64,000 nt of DNA from Hygrocybe punicea (lineage: Eukaryota; Basidiomycota; Agaricomycetes; Agaricales; Hygrophoraceae). Positions 1 to 11,844 of this stretch are shown here, in pieces (the stretch's first letter is position 1; each line of letters opens with the position of its first letter). The position numbers and the translations under genes are program-made. Under the pieces are notes generated by a model. That model had not been told where the DNA came from. It made no database searches and worked only from the letters and a program-made list of their open reading frames with translations. The stretch is taken from positions 6,544,767-6,608,766 of the forward strand of contig OY744469.1 of NCBI GenBank assembly GCA_963556145.1, written 5' to 3'.

Positions 1-1290
1 ATGATTCTAGAAGCACAGTCTGGCACAGCCCTTGCCTACATATCCAATATTAGTTTAGCAAGATGACTCACTCCCACCAAATGTGACTCATTGACCTATC
101 CAACACAAATTCATGACCCTTATGACATATTCATGATCCTCATGACTCATTATGACTATTCCTGACTCATTATGCCCCTTCCTTTGATTATAATACCTAT
201 GTGACTCAGTGATTGGCTCTGTATGAGTTACAAACCATGCCTTCCTTTCTTATGATTTCTTCTGAGTCATAACCCCCATGCTCTTCATTATTATGACTAG
301 TGGGGTGTGGGCCATTGCTTTGCATGACAGGTTACTCGTCCCTTTTTAGTAATGAGAGTATACAAATAGTACAGTATTATTACCCTTCTATGATAATAAA
401 TATTTGTGAAGTTATTGATATTTCCTTTATTATTACATACTGATGCTAGTCAGATACCATTCTGATACCATACTACAATGATATTAATTGATTATATCCT
501 GTTCCTTCCAATTTGTCATGACCCAATATCAGATCCCAAATTGACATCTTTCATATCAAGTTTGCAGTGTTCAAGTTGGCAGATATATAACTAACTACTT
601 TACTACTTTATTATTAGTCATAGTTATTCTGAAGATTTTACAGAATATGTAAGTATATCCAGAAATGCTAAGTATCTGAATTATTTGTCAGGTCAAGAAC
701 AACCTCCTGTGAGTACTGTAGAAATAATCCCATGCACAATGATACCAACTGCACTGCTATTGGAACCACTTTGGTAAGATTGCTGGTTTTGATGAGTACC
801 AGAATCAACAATATGAATGGTTCAGCTTGTGTACACTGGCAATGCTTCAGATTAAATGAAGCTGGGAAATCAGTGAGGCAATGTTCTTGTCAGACAGTTT
901 GATGAGTATTGGACACCTGAATCACTTCCAGCACACATGATCAAGATAGGTGTGGCATGCACTCATGGAATTTATGGAACAGACAGTATCTGTTGCACTG
1001 CAATGCTGCATACTGTGACTGGGTGACTGGCCAAATGATTTGCTAAAAACCATTCAGCCTATTGTACCAGTATTGATAATGTATTAAGTATGATTTGCAT
1101 TGCAAGGTTATGTAGCAATAGTACCAACCCATCCAATGTACAGGTGATGGTATTGCCCAGCATTGAAGCTGGAAGACCATATTATACCTGGGAAACTTGT
1201 TGAATGCTTTCTGATACATTGTTTGACCTGTTAAATGAGTCAGCACTGCTTGCATTGTTAATGATTTCAAAGTGCATATTAAATATTACT
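1..1290. other. gene-free AT-rich region
   Basis: No frame in this stretch resembles a known protein and none is longer than about 75 codons. Apart from the TGASTCA cluster listed separately I see no organised structure. It is probably decayed transposon or intergenic DNA. Confidence 0.5.
64..269. promoter_or_regulatory. cluster of six TGASTCA (AP-1/Gcn4-type) sites
   Basis: The 7-mer TGACTCA occurs at 64, 84, 143, 163 and 202, and TGAGTCA at 263. This is the classical binding site of AP-1/Gcn4 bZIP factors. Three more copies (2314, 2354, 2394) follow further along in a similar sequence. No gene starts nearby, so the cluster may be a decayed repeat unit and not a working promoter. Confidence 0.4.
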
Positions 1291-1317
1291 ACATCACAGA
1301 TACATTCAATATGTTGG

Positions 1318-1905
1318 TCATACAGATGTTTGTGCAAGGGGAATGCCCAAGATTAAGGCTGGGACACTGACCGAACACTTCAAACGCCTTTGGACCTGTG
1401 TGACAAATAGTCACTGCTTGCACTATTATTAATTCTAATGCACATTGTACATGCATCTATATTGCAGATACATTCAATACATTGGTCATACAGATGTTTG
1501 TGCAAGGGGAATGCCCAAGATTAAGGCTGGGACAACTACCAAACACTTACCAAACACTTACCAAACATGTTCGATGTGTTTGGTGCGGTATATCTAGTCA
1601 CACTCATTTACTGACATGCACCGAACATGTCCACCAAACATACCAAACATGTTTGATGTGTTCAGTGTAGTATATCTGGTCATACCAGTTTACTGACATG
1701 GAACATGTCCACCAAACACACCAAACATGTTCTCTGTGTTCGGTGCAGTATATCTAGTCACACTGGTTTACTGTCATGCACTGAACATGTCCACAGAAAA
1801 CCCCATACAGATGTTTGTGCAAGGGAATGCCTTAGATTAAGGCTGGGACACCTACCAAACACTCACCAAACACCTTTGGACCTGTGTGACAAGTGTACAA
1901 TGAAC
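1318..1905. repeat. interrupted tandem repeat with an 80-base sub-repeat
   Basis: The block CAGATGTTTGTGCAAGGG followed by a conserved GATTAAGGCTGGGAC segment occurs at about 1323, 1491 and 1808. Between the second and third copies lies a sub-repeat of about 80 bases beginning AAACATGTT at 1563, 1645 and 1723. Each sub-repeat holds a GTATATCT core and paired ACATGT motifs. Short open frames here follow the repeat and are not genes. Confidence 0.7.
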
Positions 1906-2096
1906 ACTGTTTGACCTCTTTTCATTATCAACAATTCTAATACACACAGTAGATGTAGCTACATGACAGATACCACTGACATATTGTTCATTCATACACG
2001 GCACATTGCATTACCAATGCCTGTGATTATTATAAGAAACTGATTGCAATTGCAATACCAACATGATATAACACTACCCATTTCCAAATTGGCTGT
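1906..2096. other. unassigned spacer
   Basis: No gene or clear repeat is visible in this short AT-rich stretch between two repeat systems. Confidence 0.4.
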
Positions 2097-2305
2097 TGTG
2101 ATCTGGCTGCCTTATTGTTCTTGCTGATTGGGACAACAAATTCTCACACTCAACTCTGCCCAGTCACACGGTTTCATAGTTATTCCCAGGGCTTCAAAAT
2201 TGTTCCCACAGTTTGGACATTTTGTTCCCATGGCTTGGCAAATTAGAGTGTGACCCTGAGTTGAAAAATCCGCCATATAGAACAATTCCCTTATAGGGAC
2301 TCATA
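2097..2305 (+). repeat. direct repeat copy 1 (possible LTR remnant)
   Basis: The 209 bases from TGTGATCTGGCT to TATAGGGACTCATA match a copy at 3118-3325 with scattered substitutions and small indels. Two same-orientation copies about 1 kb apart, each starting with TG, suggest the ends of a small LTR element. The 3' edge does not end in CA and I found no target duplication, so this identity is only a possibility. Confidence 0.55.
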
Positions 2306-3117
2306 ACTCCTTATGAGTCATAAACCTATGCCTCTCCCCCATATGACTCCCTATGAGTCATAACCTATGCTCTCCATTTGATATACCTTTCTATGACTCA
2401 GTATGACTCCTGCTGTAGAATAGGTATATATAGAGCCCAGTTTCTGCTGAAGATGGCCCAGTCACCTAATCTGACAGGCCCAGTCACAAGACAGTCCCTC
2501 TCCCAGATTCTGATTCACCCCTCTGTGTTTGTTTGTATTATCCACTTTGGTAGTAGCTAGTATTTCAAATACCAATTGCAGTTCTAGTCATCATTCATTT
2601 GTCAAAGGATTATCAATCTCAGATATATTGATACTCCCTTATTACTTGTTTGATATATATTCTTTGTGTTCTGTCATGTAGTACAGTCACATCCTTCTTT
2701 CTCTCAAGTCTTATTGGTCATCATCAAATATATCCTAGCACTTCATTCTGCACTAGTAGCCAATGTGCATTTGAAGCTTTGGAATAAAGTTCGATATCTT
2801 GATCATCAATACTACTCGTCTATTGTTCAGTTCATTCATCCTTGTATATAGTACTTTGTCACACCTCCCTTGTTTGACATCTATTGTTACACTCACCCAT
2901 TGTCCATTCACTCATCGCTCATCTCTGTTGTACCTTCCCTCATTGTATACTTGACACTTGTATACTTGGCTGTTGTACACTTGATCATCATACACTGTTC
3001 ATACTTGCTTGAGTTATCAAACCCATGCCTGATGGACAGCCAATATATCCCAGTGGGTCGGCAAACCCATGTCTGATGGCAAGCTGAAACCCCAACCAGG
3101 TTGGGGGAAATATCCCC
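2306..3117. other. spacer between the direct repeats
   Basis: The 0.8-kb segment begins with three TGASTCA motifs (2314, 2354, 2394) and is otherwise AT-rich. Frames of 60-68 codons have no protein-like composition. If the flanking repeats are LTRs, this would be the internal part of a non-coding element. Confidence 0.4.
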
Positions 3118-3325
3118 TGTGATCTGGCTACCTTATTGTTCTTGCTGATTGGGACAACAAATTCTCACAGTTACAAAGTCAGTAGTCACATGGTTTAATA
3201 ATTATTCCCAGGGCTTCAAATTTGTTCCCACAGTTTGCCAAAATTGTTCCCATGGCTTGGAAAATTAGAGTATGACCCGTTGGAAAACACACAATATAGA
3301 ACAACTCCCTTATAGGGACTTATAA
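3118..3325 (+). repeat. direct repeat copy 2 (possible LTR remnant)
   Basis: Second copy of the 2097-2305 repeat in the same orientation, with the same start and the same end motif TATAGGGACT. Divergence between the copies is visible by eye, so any insertion is old. Confidence 0.55.
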
Positions 3326-3334
3326 TCCTGCAGC

Positions 3335-3830
3335 AAGTGCTAGACCCTGATTCTGCAGCAAGTGGTGAACCCCAGTCAACCCAACCCTACAGGAAGTGCT
3401 AGACCAGGTCAATCTACTCCACAGCATGTGCTAGTTGCAGGTCAACCCAGTGCTACAGCAAGTGCTCAACATGGGTCAACCTAGCCCTGCAACAAGAGCT
3501 GGTCCATGGTCAACCAAGTGCTGCAACAATAGCTGAAGCCAGGTCAACCCATATTGCATGAAGAGCTGGACCTGGGTCAACCCATCAATCCAGGAATAGC
3601 TACTCCAGGTCAACCCACCCCATGGCAGAGCTGCCAGTTGGTTGACCCACCCAGCAGCTGTTTACTAGCAAGAGCTGTACTTGGGTCAATCTACCCCACC
3701 ACATTTCCACAGCAAGAGCTGTCATTTGGGTTAACCTACCAAGCAACTGCACTATGCTACCTTTCACAACTATATCTGCGATTGGGTCAACCAAAATGAC
3801 TGGGTCTACTGGGTCTGGGCACTGGTGTGG
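3335..3830. repeat. degenerate GGTCAACC minisatellite
   Basis: A loosely repeated unit of about 33-45 bases combines GCAAGAGCT-like and GGTCAACC(C/T)A motifs, with roughly a dozen decayed copies. It generates an 81-codon frame on the plus strand and a 64-codon frame on the minus strand that simply follow the repeat. Confidence 0.6.
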
Positions 3831-3834
3831 GTGT

Positions 3835-5162
3835 TAGTGTTGCCGCGACTCGACTAGTCAATAGTCGACTAGGAGAGTCACGACTTCGACTAGACTATTC
3901 ATCACATTTTCACATAGTCGTAGTTGGTAGTCGTGACTACCAACTACAGTCGACTTGAGTGGCGGCTCAGTCGGGGTTCTCAGTACAAAAACATGCTAAC
4001 GAATATATCAGTGAGGGTGAGGGTGAGGGGATAAGACGACGGTGGGTACCCACCACATTCCATCCTAAGTACCTTGCGAACAACAGGGGCGCATCAATTG
4101 ACACGCTCCATTTGTTTTCGCGAGGTTGGATGGGGCTGGGGAGTTTCCATGGGCATCTGCGCGTGCTCACTACCTCGCGAACAACGGGTGCACGTCAATT
4201 GACGCGCTCCATGTTTTTGTGAGGTTGGATGGTGCTGGGGACATCCTATGGGCGTCCGCCTCATTTCTGTCGTCCGTTGCCCCTGTCCCCGTTCCCGTGC
4301 TCACTGTCCTCGTTGTCGCCATCGTTGTCATCCTCGTTGCCATCGTTGTCCCCGTTCCCGTGCTCACTGTCCTCATCATCCCCGTTGCCATCGTCGTCCC
4401 TGTTGCCGTCGTCGTCCCCATTGCCGTCGTCGTCCCCGTTGCCATCATCGTCTTCGTCCCCGTTGCCGTCATCGTCCCCGTTGCCATTGTCCTTTTTGTC
4501 CCAGTCTCCGTTGTCCTCATTTTCCCATTCCCCCGTTGTTGTCTTCCCGTTGTCGTAGTTGCCGTTCCCGCTTTGTCGTTGTCTTCCCATTCTCGCCGTC
4601 GTTGCGTTCATCGTCGTTCTTGTCTTTGTTTACCCCATCGTCGTCATTCCCGTCGTCCTCGTTCTTGCTATCATGGTCGGCCTGGGTTGTCCCCATTCTC
4701 AGCTGCATCCCATCTGCTTGTTGCTGTTGCCATGTTTGCGTTCGTTTGGCACGAGGGTGCAGGAAAAAAACCTAGAGGTGTTTAAGTAGTTAGTAGAATA
4801 AACGCGAACCCGAATTACACTTACCTTGGGTGTAATCGTTGCATGATTGTGTTTGTTCCAGCTGACCAAACAAGGTCACATGGTCTGTGTGTGGCGAGAA
4901 AGGTATATAAGCCACCCCCAAACTCTTTCAAATCTGCTCTTGAGCCATTTAAATTTAGATGTCATAAATAAATAAATATAATTATATAATTATTACAGTA
5001 CCGACTACAGTCAACTAAGTCAGCTCGACTACGGCTTGCCAGATTGGCATAGTCGAAGTTGAGTCAATTGGATAGTTGTAGTCGAGTCGGAGGTTGACTC
5101 GGCTAAAATCGGCTATGACTACAACTTCAAGTCGACTGCTAGTTGTAGTCACGGCAACACTA
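3835..5162. mobile_element. hAT-like non-autonomous element with TAGTGTTGCC ends
   Basis: The left end reads TAGTGTTGCCGCGACTCGAC and the right end is the inverse, finishing CACGGCAACACTA. Both ends carry subterminal GTCGACTA-type motifs. The terminal 10 bases are shared with the smaller MITE at 16815-17186. The interior holds a long CGTCGTCCC simple repeat and, near 4900-4990, a TATATAAG motif and an AT-rich stretch. The 8 bases on each side (GTGGGTGT and CAACAGTC) do not match, so the ends may come from a rearranged or composite copy. Confidence 0.55.
4265..4640. repeat. CGTCGTCCC/CGTTGCC simple-sequence tract
   Basis: About 375 bases are built from permutations of CGTTGCCGTCGTCGTCCC. All six frames stay open for 60-220 codons and give low-complexity Val/Pro, Ser/Pro or Asp/Gly/Asn strings. 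These frames are by-products of composition and are not annotated as genes. Confidence 0.8.
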
Positions 5163-6064
5163 CAACAGTCAATGGGGAGGGTCTCCATGACGCTCAAAGT
5201 TCCACTTATACCCAAGTTGGGCATCATCTGGTGGAAGCTCCATATAGGCACAAACTTGGTTATGGAAGTCCCCAGTACTAATCTCTTTGTCAAAGGAGAC
5301 CAAATGGGTTGAAACAGCACCCCCAGGCATTTTTGGCTTGATGGGAATCTGGACTTTTACATGAGCTTGTATGATATAGGTGAGCTAGGCTATATGATGC
5401 ATATTATGACAATAATGCTTACATTTTTTACCTGCATCGTTGTGCTGTAACAAGATCTACATTATTGACTGCTTCTGGATTATCCAATTGAGAATAGAAA
5501 GCAGCAACAGCAAGATCCTGAGGCATTGGGGGTAACATTGGGCTCAGCCCAAGAAGGTAGGCAGTTTTAGTGCTTCGAACTGCTAGTAGAAATTTGTCTT
5601 TGCTGTACATTGCTGGGGGTGTTCAATTGGGTTTACTGTATGCTCTCTCCGAGCCTCTTATATACCAGTACAGGACGTCATTAGCAACTGCGGAATGTTT
5701 TATCACAACATGGCAATGCTGCTTGCTACCCAAGTTAGGTCAAGCCGATGCTGGGCAGTATGAAATGCTGTGTGGGAAAGGCATAGCCCAAACTTTTACT
5801 TGCAGTGAAAACATGCTATCGTTTTTAACATAGCTGTAACTGGTGACCTCAACAGTCATCATCGGAAAATTGGAGAGGCACCGGTGTATCCAGGCAGAGT
5901 TGATAATTGATAAGCAGGCTTGCAGCCATTCGCAACGTCTTATCTAGCTAAATAAATGCATCTAAGTACAATATAATTATTGTGATCATTTGCACTTGGA
6001 TTTCTGAAAACTGATTGCTGTATATAAGGGGCTACCATATACACCTAATTATTCTGCTGCAATC
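5163..6064. other. gene-free region
   Basis: No frame longer than about 100 codons and no recognisable domain. A possible decayed C-terminal exon is the 60-codon minus-strand frame at 5428-5610, which has a more protein-like composition, but I cannot name it. Confidence 0.35.
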
Positions 6065-6371
6065 CCATTTTTTCACAGTCTTATAGAAGCTTGGCCATAC
6101 AATATAAGCCATTCTGATGAGCATTTAATTATTCTTGTGAAATACCATTTTTTCACAGTCTTATAGAAGCTTGGCCACACAATATAAGCCATTCCAATAA
6201 ACATATAATTATTCCTGTGAAATTCCATTTTTTCACAGTCATGTAGAGGCTTAGCCATACAATATAATCCATTGTGATAAACATTTAGTTATTCCTGTAG
6301 AATATCATTTTCTTTACAGTCTTGTAGGACCTTGGCTGTACAATATAACTATGATAAACTAAGTCTTATAG
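6065..6371. repeat. 80-base tandem repeat, four copies
   Basis: Copies start at 6065, 6145, 6225 and 6305 with an exact 80-base period. Each contains CATTTTTTCACAGTC, an AGCTTGGCC-like block, ACAATATAA and TAATTATTC. The fourth copy is the most decayed, and a partial copy may precede the first at about 6020. Confidence 0.85.
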
Positions 6372-9300
6372 TACTTACCTGCACCATTAAGACTCCCCAA
6401 GGCCCTCCCTGCATTCCATCACCAATAAAAACAATGGAGACGTCATTCATGACATCCCCATCATTCCTGTTGTGGTCATTGCCATCACAATCGGTCCCAC
6501 TGTCGAGCTGCACGAGGATGATGGTACTGACAGTTGGGGCAGCGGTATCTCAATGACAACAACAACAACAATGATGCTGATGACAGCATCACCGTGGATA
6601 ACCCTCCTCATTTCCTGTGTCTCCTTCGTCACTGTATGCCCGGCCCACCGCCACCTGTTAGTGCATGACAGGGGTACACCCATGACCTTCTGGGGCTGTA
6701 CCCATACCCACACCTGTCACAGGTATGCTTGGATTGGATGTCAAGCCCAAGTGACCAAACATTATGAATAATTTCATATAGCATGCCATAGTTCAACTGA
6801 TATCCTGATCAAATCCTCTTCATATTCCGCTTGTTTAAGTTTCAGTTCAGCCTCTCCTCTACATATGTAGCACTCTGCTCACTCACTCACCTACAAGCTT
6901 CAGCTTGCCACATGTACTGGGGATTGGTTTACCAGAAGCACACCCTCAATCCTACCTCTCTTTCCCACCTCATTACCCAACATCTCCAGCACTTTCCCTC
7001 TCCCACACTTTCTGTCTTTATATGTGAACACAACTACTTTATCTCCCCTCTCTGCCACTAAGCCCAAAGGACAATTAGCTCTATGACTCTCACAAGAATA
7101 AGTATATACAATCTTATACCAACCATCCAATGTCAAAGCCTCTCACCATTGATATTGGCATCTATTTCATTATATTCACTGGTGCAAGCTTTGTGCTATG
7201 GGCCCCAGCCTGAAGTGAGTGTGATATGGAAGATGCCAAGTATAGCATGGCAGCTGCCAGGTACAATTTGTTTCAGTTCAAACAGCAAGTTGTCTATCTC
7301 TGTCAACTTTGCATTGCCTGGCAAGCACAAGTTCAGAACTTCAGAGTATATCTTTTTCTATTCAATGCCTGAGTCATAGGATTCAGCTAATTTGAATTAC
7401 ATGTAAATGAGTTTTCACCAAGTTGGGATATTGGTGATGTTACATAAGTAAATGCCAGAGTGGCAATCTGATGAAGACTTGGATGTATCAGAGGTAGGGG
7501 AAAATGAGAAGAGAACTAAAGCAGACTATAAAATATCAGAAGCTTTATAATCACACAAATGCAAATGTGGTGGTTGCCCTTGCAGCAGAATGAGCATCAG
7601 AATTGGCTATCATACAAAAGAAATTCACCCAATTCACAGCCTGGACATAAGTTCCTGTTTGCCATGCAGTACCATAGCAGACTCAGATGGACTGTCCTCG
7701 CTGTCACCACCAACGTCAGCACATGCATATTGGAAGGTTTCAATCACCCACCAGGAAGCAATCGGTGGCGGAACGACAAACGACAGAATGACAAGCGAAG
7801 GATATAGCGACTGGCCATGTGGACTAGGTGGATTATATTGAATAAATGTACTAATACAACAAAAATGCTCACTTTAGATTTTGCTTTGCGCATTCAGTGG
7901 CGATGAAGGGTGGGAGACACGATTTATGAGGTGGGAGTGAAAGTAGAGGATGAGAAGAGTGAACAGGCAGTAGTGTATGACAGGGGTACCTGATACCCTT
8001 GGGGGTAAAGAGTATGGGTACAGCATGGGTACAGGTATGAGTACAGGGTCCCTGACCTGTGATACCCATGCCGTACCCATGGGGGTATGTGCCTGAGCCC
8101 TTATAACATTTTTTTGGGCCCAAAAACAGTGGTTTTTGCGGTTTTTTGATGGTTTTTACTGGATATCTCAACACTCAGGCTTGCTAAAATCATAAAGTAA
8201 CATTCAGAGCACTCCAAAGAACATTTTGAACAACTTTTCAGTTCACATCAAAACCAACTGAGAGGTATCTGAGTCACTAAAAATTAGAAACATGCCAAAA
8301 ATCATGAAAAAAGGTATTTTATTTAGTGCATGACAGGAAACTGGACACTTCGGGTGGTTTGGGCAATTGTATTGCATTTATAAGGTATTAATAAAGGGTT
8401 GATAACACACTACACCCATGCCCAGTAACATCATACAATATATTTTCCTCAAGAAGAACCTATTTTGGCTGGTTTTGGTGGTTTTTGATGAATAACATGG
8501 GAACAAGGTCTCATAAGATTACCAAAAACGTTCCAGAGCTTCTCAGAAGAGTTCTCTACAACTCCCTCCTTTATATCAAGGCGATCTGACATGTCCAAGA
8601 TTTAATAAAAATTGAATAATCAGCAAAAATGACCAAGGATCAAGGGTTACCCTTACCCCTGCATACCCCTGCAGATACCCATACCCCTGAGCCTCAGCTG
8701 GGTGATGTAACAGGCTGAACGCTGGAGTGGGTCCAAGGGACCTCATGGAATCGGGGACGGAATCACTCAGAAAGGTGTGAGAAGGATGGGATAATGGACT
8801 GATGATCCTCCTACTACATCGGGAACTGCCTACTGACTAAGGGTGAAGTCACGTGACATGCCAGGCACAACTACTACAACACTCAGGAACTTCATGGAAG
8901 GAGACATCACGGTGGTACTGTAAGGACAGAACAAAGCATCCTACATGGGTTTCAAACTTGTATTTTCAAAACGGCTCGACCCGTCAGTGCCATTACCTGC
9001 ATTGCCTGCAGGATGGGGTGAGTGAATTGTGGTCAAGTCCATGGGCCGGAAGGTATTTCGAGAGGTTGAGGTTCTCTGTTCTATCCACTTGCAGAGAGTG
9101 TGTACTATACCTATTGGGAGTAGGAAGACTGCTGGAATACAGTGGCCTATCAACTGAGAGTGAGCACAAGTATGAAAGATTGGTGGTAGCACCTACATAC
9201 TGGCAGCGGAGGATTGCCATGATGAACCCACTGAAACATACCAGACCCCACAAATGAAAATTTTCATGGCCAAGAGATTCTGTGTTGGTCAATTGGGATT

Positions 9301-9508
9301 CACGGTACCTGGGAGGCCAGAAGTAATGTTTTGAGGCTTTCAGAGCACATATGGGTCGACAGCCAACGCCTTGGGAAGTGGATCCCCAGTTGGTTTTGGC
9401 ATTGGTCCTAACGAAGCTTGCCAACACATGGGGTCAACTGCTTGAGTCTGCTCTCCGGTCCTTTTGTCACGCAGGAACTACTCCAGCACATTTCAGTCGT
9501 TTGGACAA
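6372..9508. other. gene-free region with GGGTACCC-rich transposon remnants
   Basis: No convincing gene. Three patches (about 6660-6725, 7975-8100 and 8640-8700) are rich in GGGGTA/TACCC words such as GACAGGGGTAC and ATACCCATACCCCTG. They resemble the ends of the hAT MITE at 9517-10643, so the 7975-8700 stretch may be an old relative. I could not define its ends or a target duplication. The 134-codon frame at 8853-9257 overlaps a similarly long minus-strand frame and neither is recognisable. Confidence 0.4.
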
Positions 9509-9516
9509 GTTGTCAT
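9509..9516. repeat. target-site duplication, left copy
   Basis: GTTGTCAT immediately before the element is repeated exactly at 10644-10651, the 8-base duplication expected of hAT transposition. Confidence 0.85.
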
Positions 9517-10643
9517 TAGGCATATGCAGGGGTATATGGACCCCTGCGGGTTTTGTACCCCTGACCCATCGGGTTCGGGTACAGGTAGCCAAATCCGAAC
9601 CCGCGAGAAACCCGTGACCCGTGGTCAACCCGCGGGTAGCCGTGACTGAAACATGACTTCCTGTCACAACCACCCAACACAGTAACAGAGCAGAGCGGTT
9701 CGCGATTGCGAACCGTTCTGCTCAAGGTAAGTCTCTTTTTTCATTGAAAATTTATACATTTACTAATTAAAACTGTTTTAGTGCAATGTTGTGGTGCTAG
9801 GCTACAGCCAGTCAACACCAACACCGCCATCCAACACCATCCACACCACCAACCTTGATCGGAAATGGCACTACCAACGGCACTACCAACGGTGTAGTAG
9901 TGGGTAGTGCCCCACTACTACTAGTAGATCACGTGATCATTCTGTAGGATTACATGATGTCTTAGATAGGATATGAGACTTCAGCTTGTCACACCACCCT
10001 GAGACCACTGAGGCACCAGTAGGGACCCCTAGTCCCTACTACAACGGCAATGGCAATGGCAACAGCAGCGCCAACACCAATGGCAGCACCAACACCAATG
10101 CCAACACCATCCAACGCACAAACGCAAATGCCATCCAAACACCACCATCACCCAACACCATCCACCAAGGTTACCACCACCAACACGAACGGCTGCAGCA
10201 ATGGCAACACCAGCAGCACTGGCCATGCAACAGGAGCGGACAGGGACATCAGTCGCAACACCCCATCTCACTGTGTTCAGGCACCAGCTGCCAGCACCCA
10301 CGCCCAATGACGTGGATGAGCGACAAACGGCGGCACACAGGAGGATGACGGGGATGGTGGGGTGGAGCCGTGACAGCAGAACGAGGAGGGTCAGTGAACG
10401 CGAAGGACGGGCAGGGCGGGGCAAAGTACCCCGCCCTCTGTTTATTTTATTTTAATAAAATGTATTTATTATTGTAATACACAGGTCGTCGGGTTACCTG
10501 CGACCCGTCTCATACCCATCCAACCTGCCAGCTATCCAAACAGACCCACTGCCTGACCCGTACCTGCGACCTGGGTATGGGTATTTGTCCGATTGGGTAT
10601 GGGTCCATGGGAAATACCCAAGGGTTACCCGTGCGGATGCCTA
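9517..10643. mobile_element. hAT MITE with perfect 8-base target duplication
   Basis: The left end begins TAGGCATATGCAGGGGTAT and the right end, read inward on the minus strand, begins TAGGCATCCGCACGGGTAA, giving imperfect inverted ends rich in GGGTA/ACCCG words. An exact GTTGTCAT duplication flanks it. The 1127 bases encode no transposase. The interior contains a 36-base near-perfect hairpin (9688-9723) and an AACACCA/GGCAATGGC simple repeat (about 10040-10250) that produces low-complexity frames. It probably sits beyond the helicase stop of Helitron 2. Confidence 0.85.
9688..9723. repeat. 36-base near-perfect palindrome (hairpin)
   Basis: The arms GAGCAGAGCGGTTCGC and GCGAACCGTTCTGCTC flank a GATT loop. 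The arms pair fully in RNA if one G-U wobble is allowed. It lies inside the MITE about 170 bases from its left end. Confidence 0.85.
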
Positions 10644-11002
10644 GTTGTCATGGTAGTTGTGGCTGCCAGCTTCAAAGCAAAACAGGTGGTTGTATTGTCG
10701 TAGTACTCAACGGATATCAATTACATATACGAGGGGTTGAGGCTTCACTCTAGAGTGCACTTTTATTTATAAGATAAGGGATTTGTAAACGATGTTTGTA
10801 GTAGACATATCAACATTAGTGGACGGCAGTAGTACACAACAGTTTTCTTTTTTGTGGACACGGGAAAGCACTGTGTAAAGTTGTCCATGAGCGAAGATGG
10901 GGGTGTGAAGGTCAAGGACTGTTTTGTCTAATGTTAAGCCCAAGCATCCATGGAAAGTGAAAGCATATGTGAGTCGCAGAGGTGTCTGAAGGCGGATGAC
11001 TA

Positions 11003-11747
11003 GGGGGGCAGGTTAGTATAGTGGTCTACTGCTCTGCACCTCAAGCCAGGCTATGCCATAAGTGCTGGGGTTCAAACCTGGATCCTCCCATGTTTTCACT
11101 TGAGGCTGGGAGTTCTGACCATCTGACTCTTTGTACCTTGATGTATCATCTGTCTTTATGATCAAGTTGCATCAAAGTTTGACCACATCTGCAGGCATTT
11201 GACAACAGATTTGAATCTTACATCTATTACTACTGTTCCTTTGCTTCTTATGACAATCTTCCTGAATTAACTTCTCTCCTGCTAAAAATTCTAACAAAGC
11301 TCTGCTTCCCTCCTTCTCATTAGGTGCCTCTGTGGGGATGGAGTTGACGGGGTGAGAAGTGGTTTGGGAAGACTGGTGCTGGTAGGGTGGAAGTGGTGTG
11401 GGAAGCATAATTCACTGTGTTGATAATGCATGGGTGTCAGTCTGGGGATAGTAGTCACATATGTTGAGGTTTGGAATGGGGTCTGGCTGAGGATGAAGTT
11501 AGATGGAGATAGAAGAAAAGGTCCTGGCAGTTAAAAAATGTGCAAATTACAGGACATAGATGATTGTCTATAGGCTACTTTAGGGGTGGGTGTCCAGTCT
11601 ATGGGCTTCTTATATAGTAGACCTAAGTGATCATGTTAAGTAAACTATGTAGAAAAAACCCTGTATGTAAGGTCCTACATAGGGTTCACCCCAATGGACA
11701 AAAAAATGGAATCTAAATAAAAAAACAAAAAAAAAAAAAAAAAAGAT
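11003..11747 (+). mobile_element. tRNA-headed SINE-like retroelement with poly(A) tail and 9-base target duplication
   Basis: The head resembles a tRNA gene, with an A-box-like TTAGTATAGTGG at 11013-11024 and a B-box-like GGTTCAAACC at 11069-11078. The right end is an A-rich tail (about 11716-11744). The 9-mer GGATGACTA flanks it at 10994-11002 and 11748-11756. Removing the insert and one copy restores the helicase frame of Helitron 2 (a Ser-Trp-Ile-Val-Ile-Arg run). At 745 bases it is long for a SINE. The body between the head and the tail has no recognisable reverse transcriptase, so it may end in a LINE-derived tail. Confidence 0.8.
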
Positions 11748-11844
11748 GGATGACTATCCAGCTGGCATAGTGGGGTGTGAATTCAAAGGTGATTCGAGGT
11801 AGGCAATGAATGGAGCTGAGTTCACCTGTTCTGTTGTTGATTAC

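Noticed and set aside
4126..4785. 219-codon frame rich in Val/Pro and several overlapping frames
   Set aside because: All frames are open because of the CGTCGTCCC simple repeat; no stable protein-like sequence outside the repeat.
3827..5170. Target duplication of the 3835-5162 element
   Set aside because: Flanking octamers GTGGGTGT and CAACAGTC do not match, so a simple single insertion is not supported.
8993..9427. 144-codon minus-strand frame
   Set aside because: Overlaps a plus-strand frame of similar length, no recognisable motif and no start or splice context.
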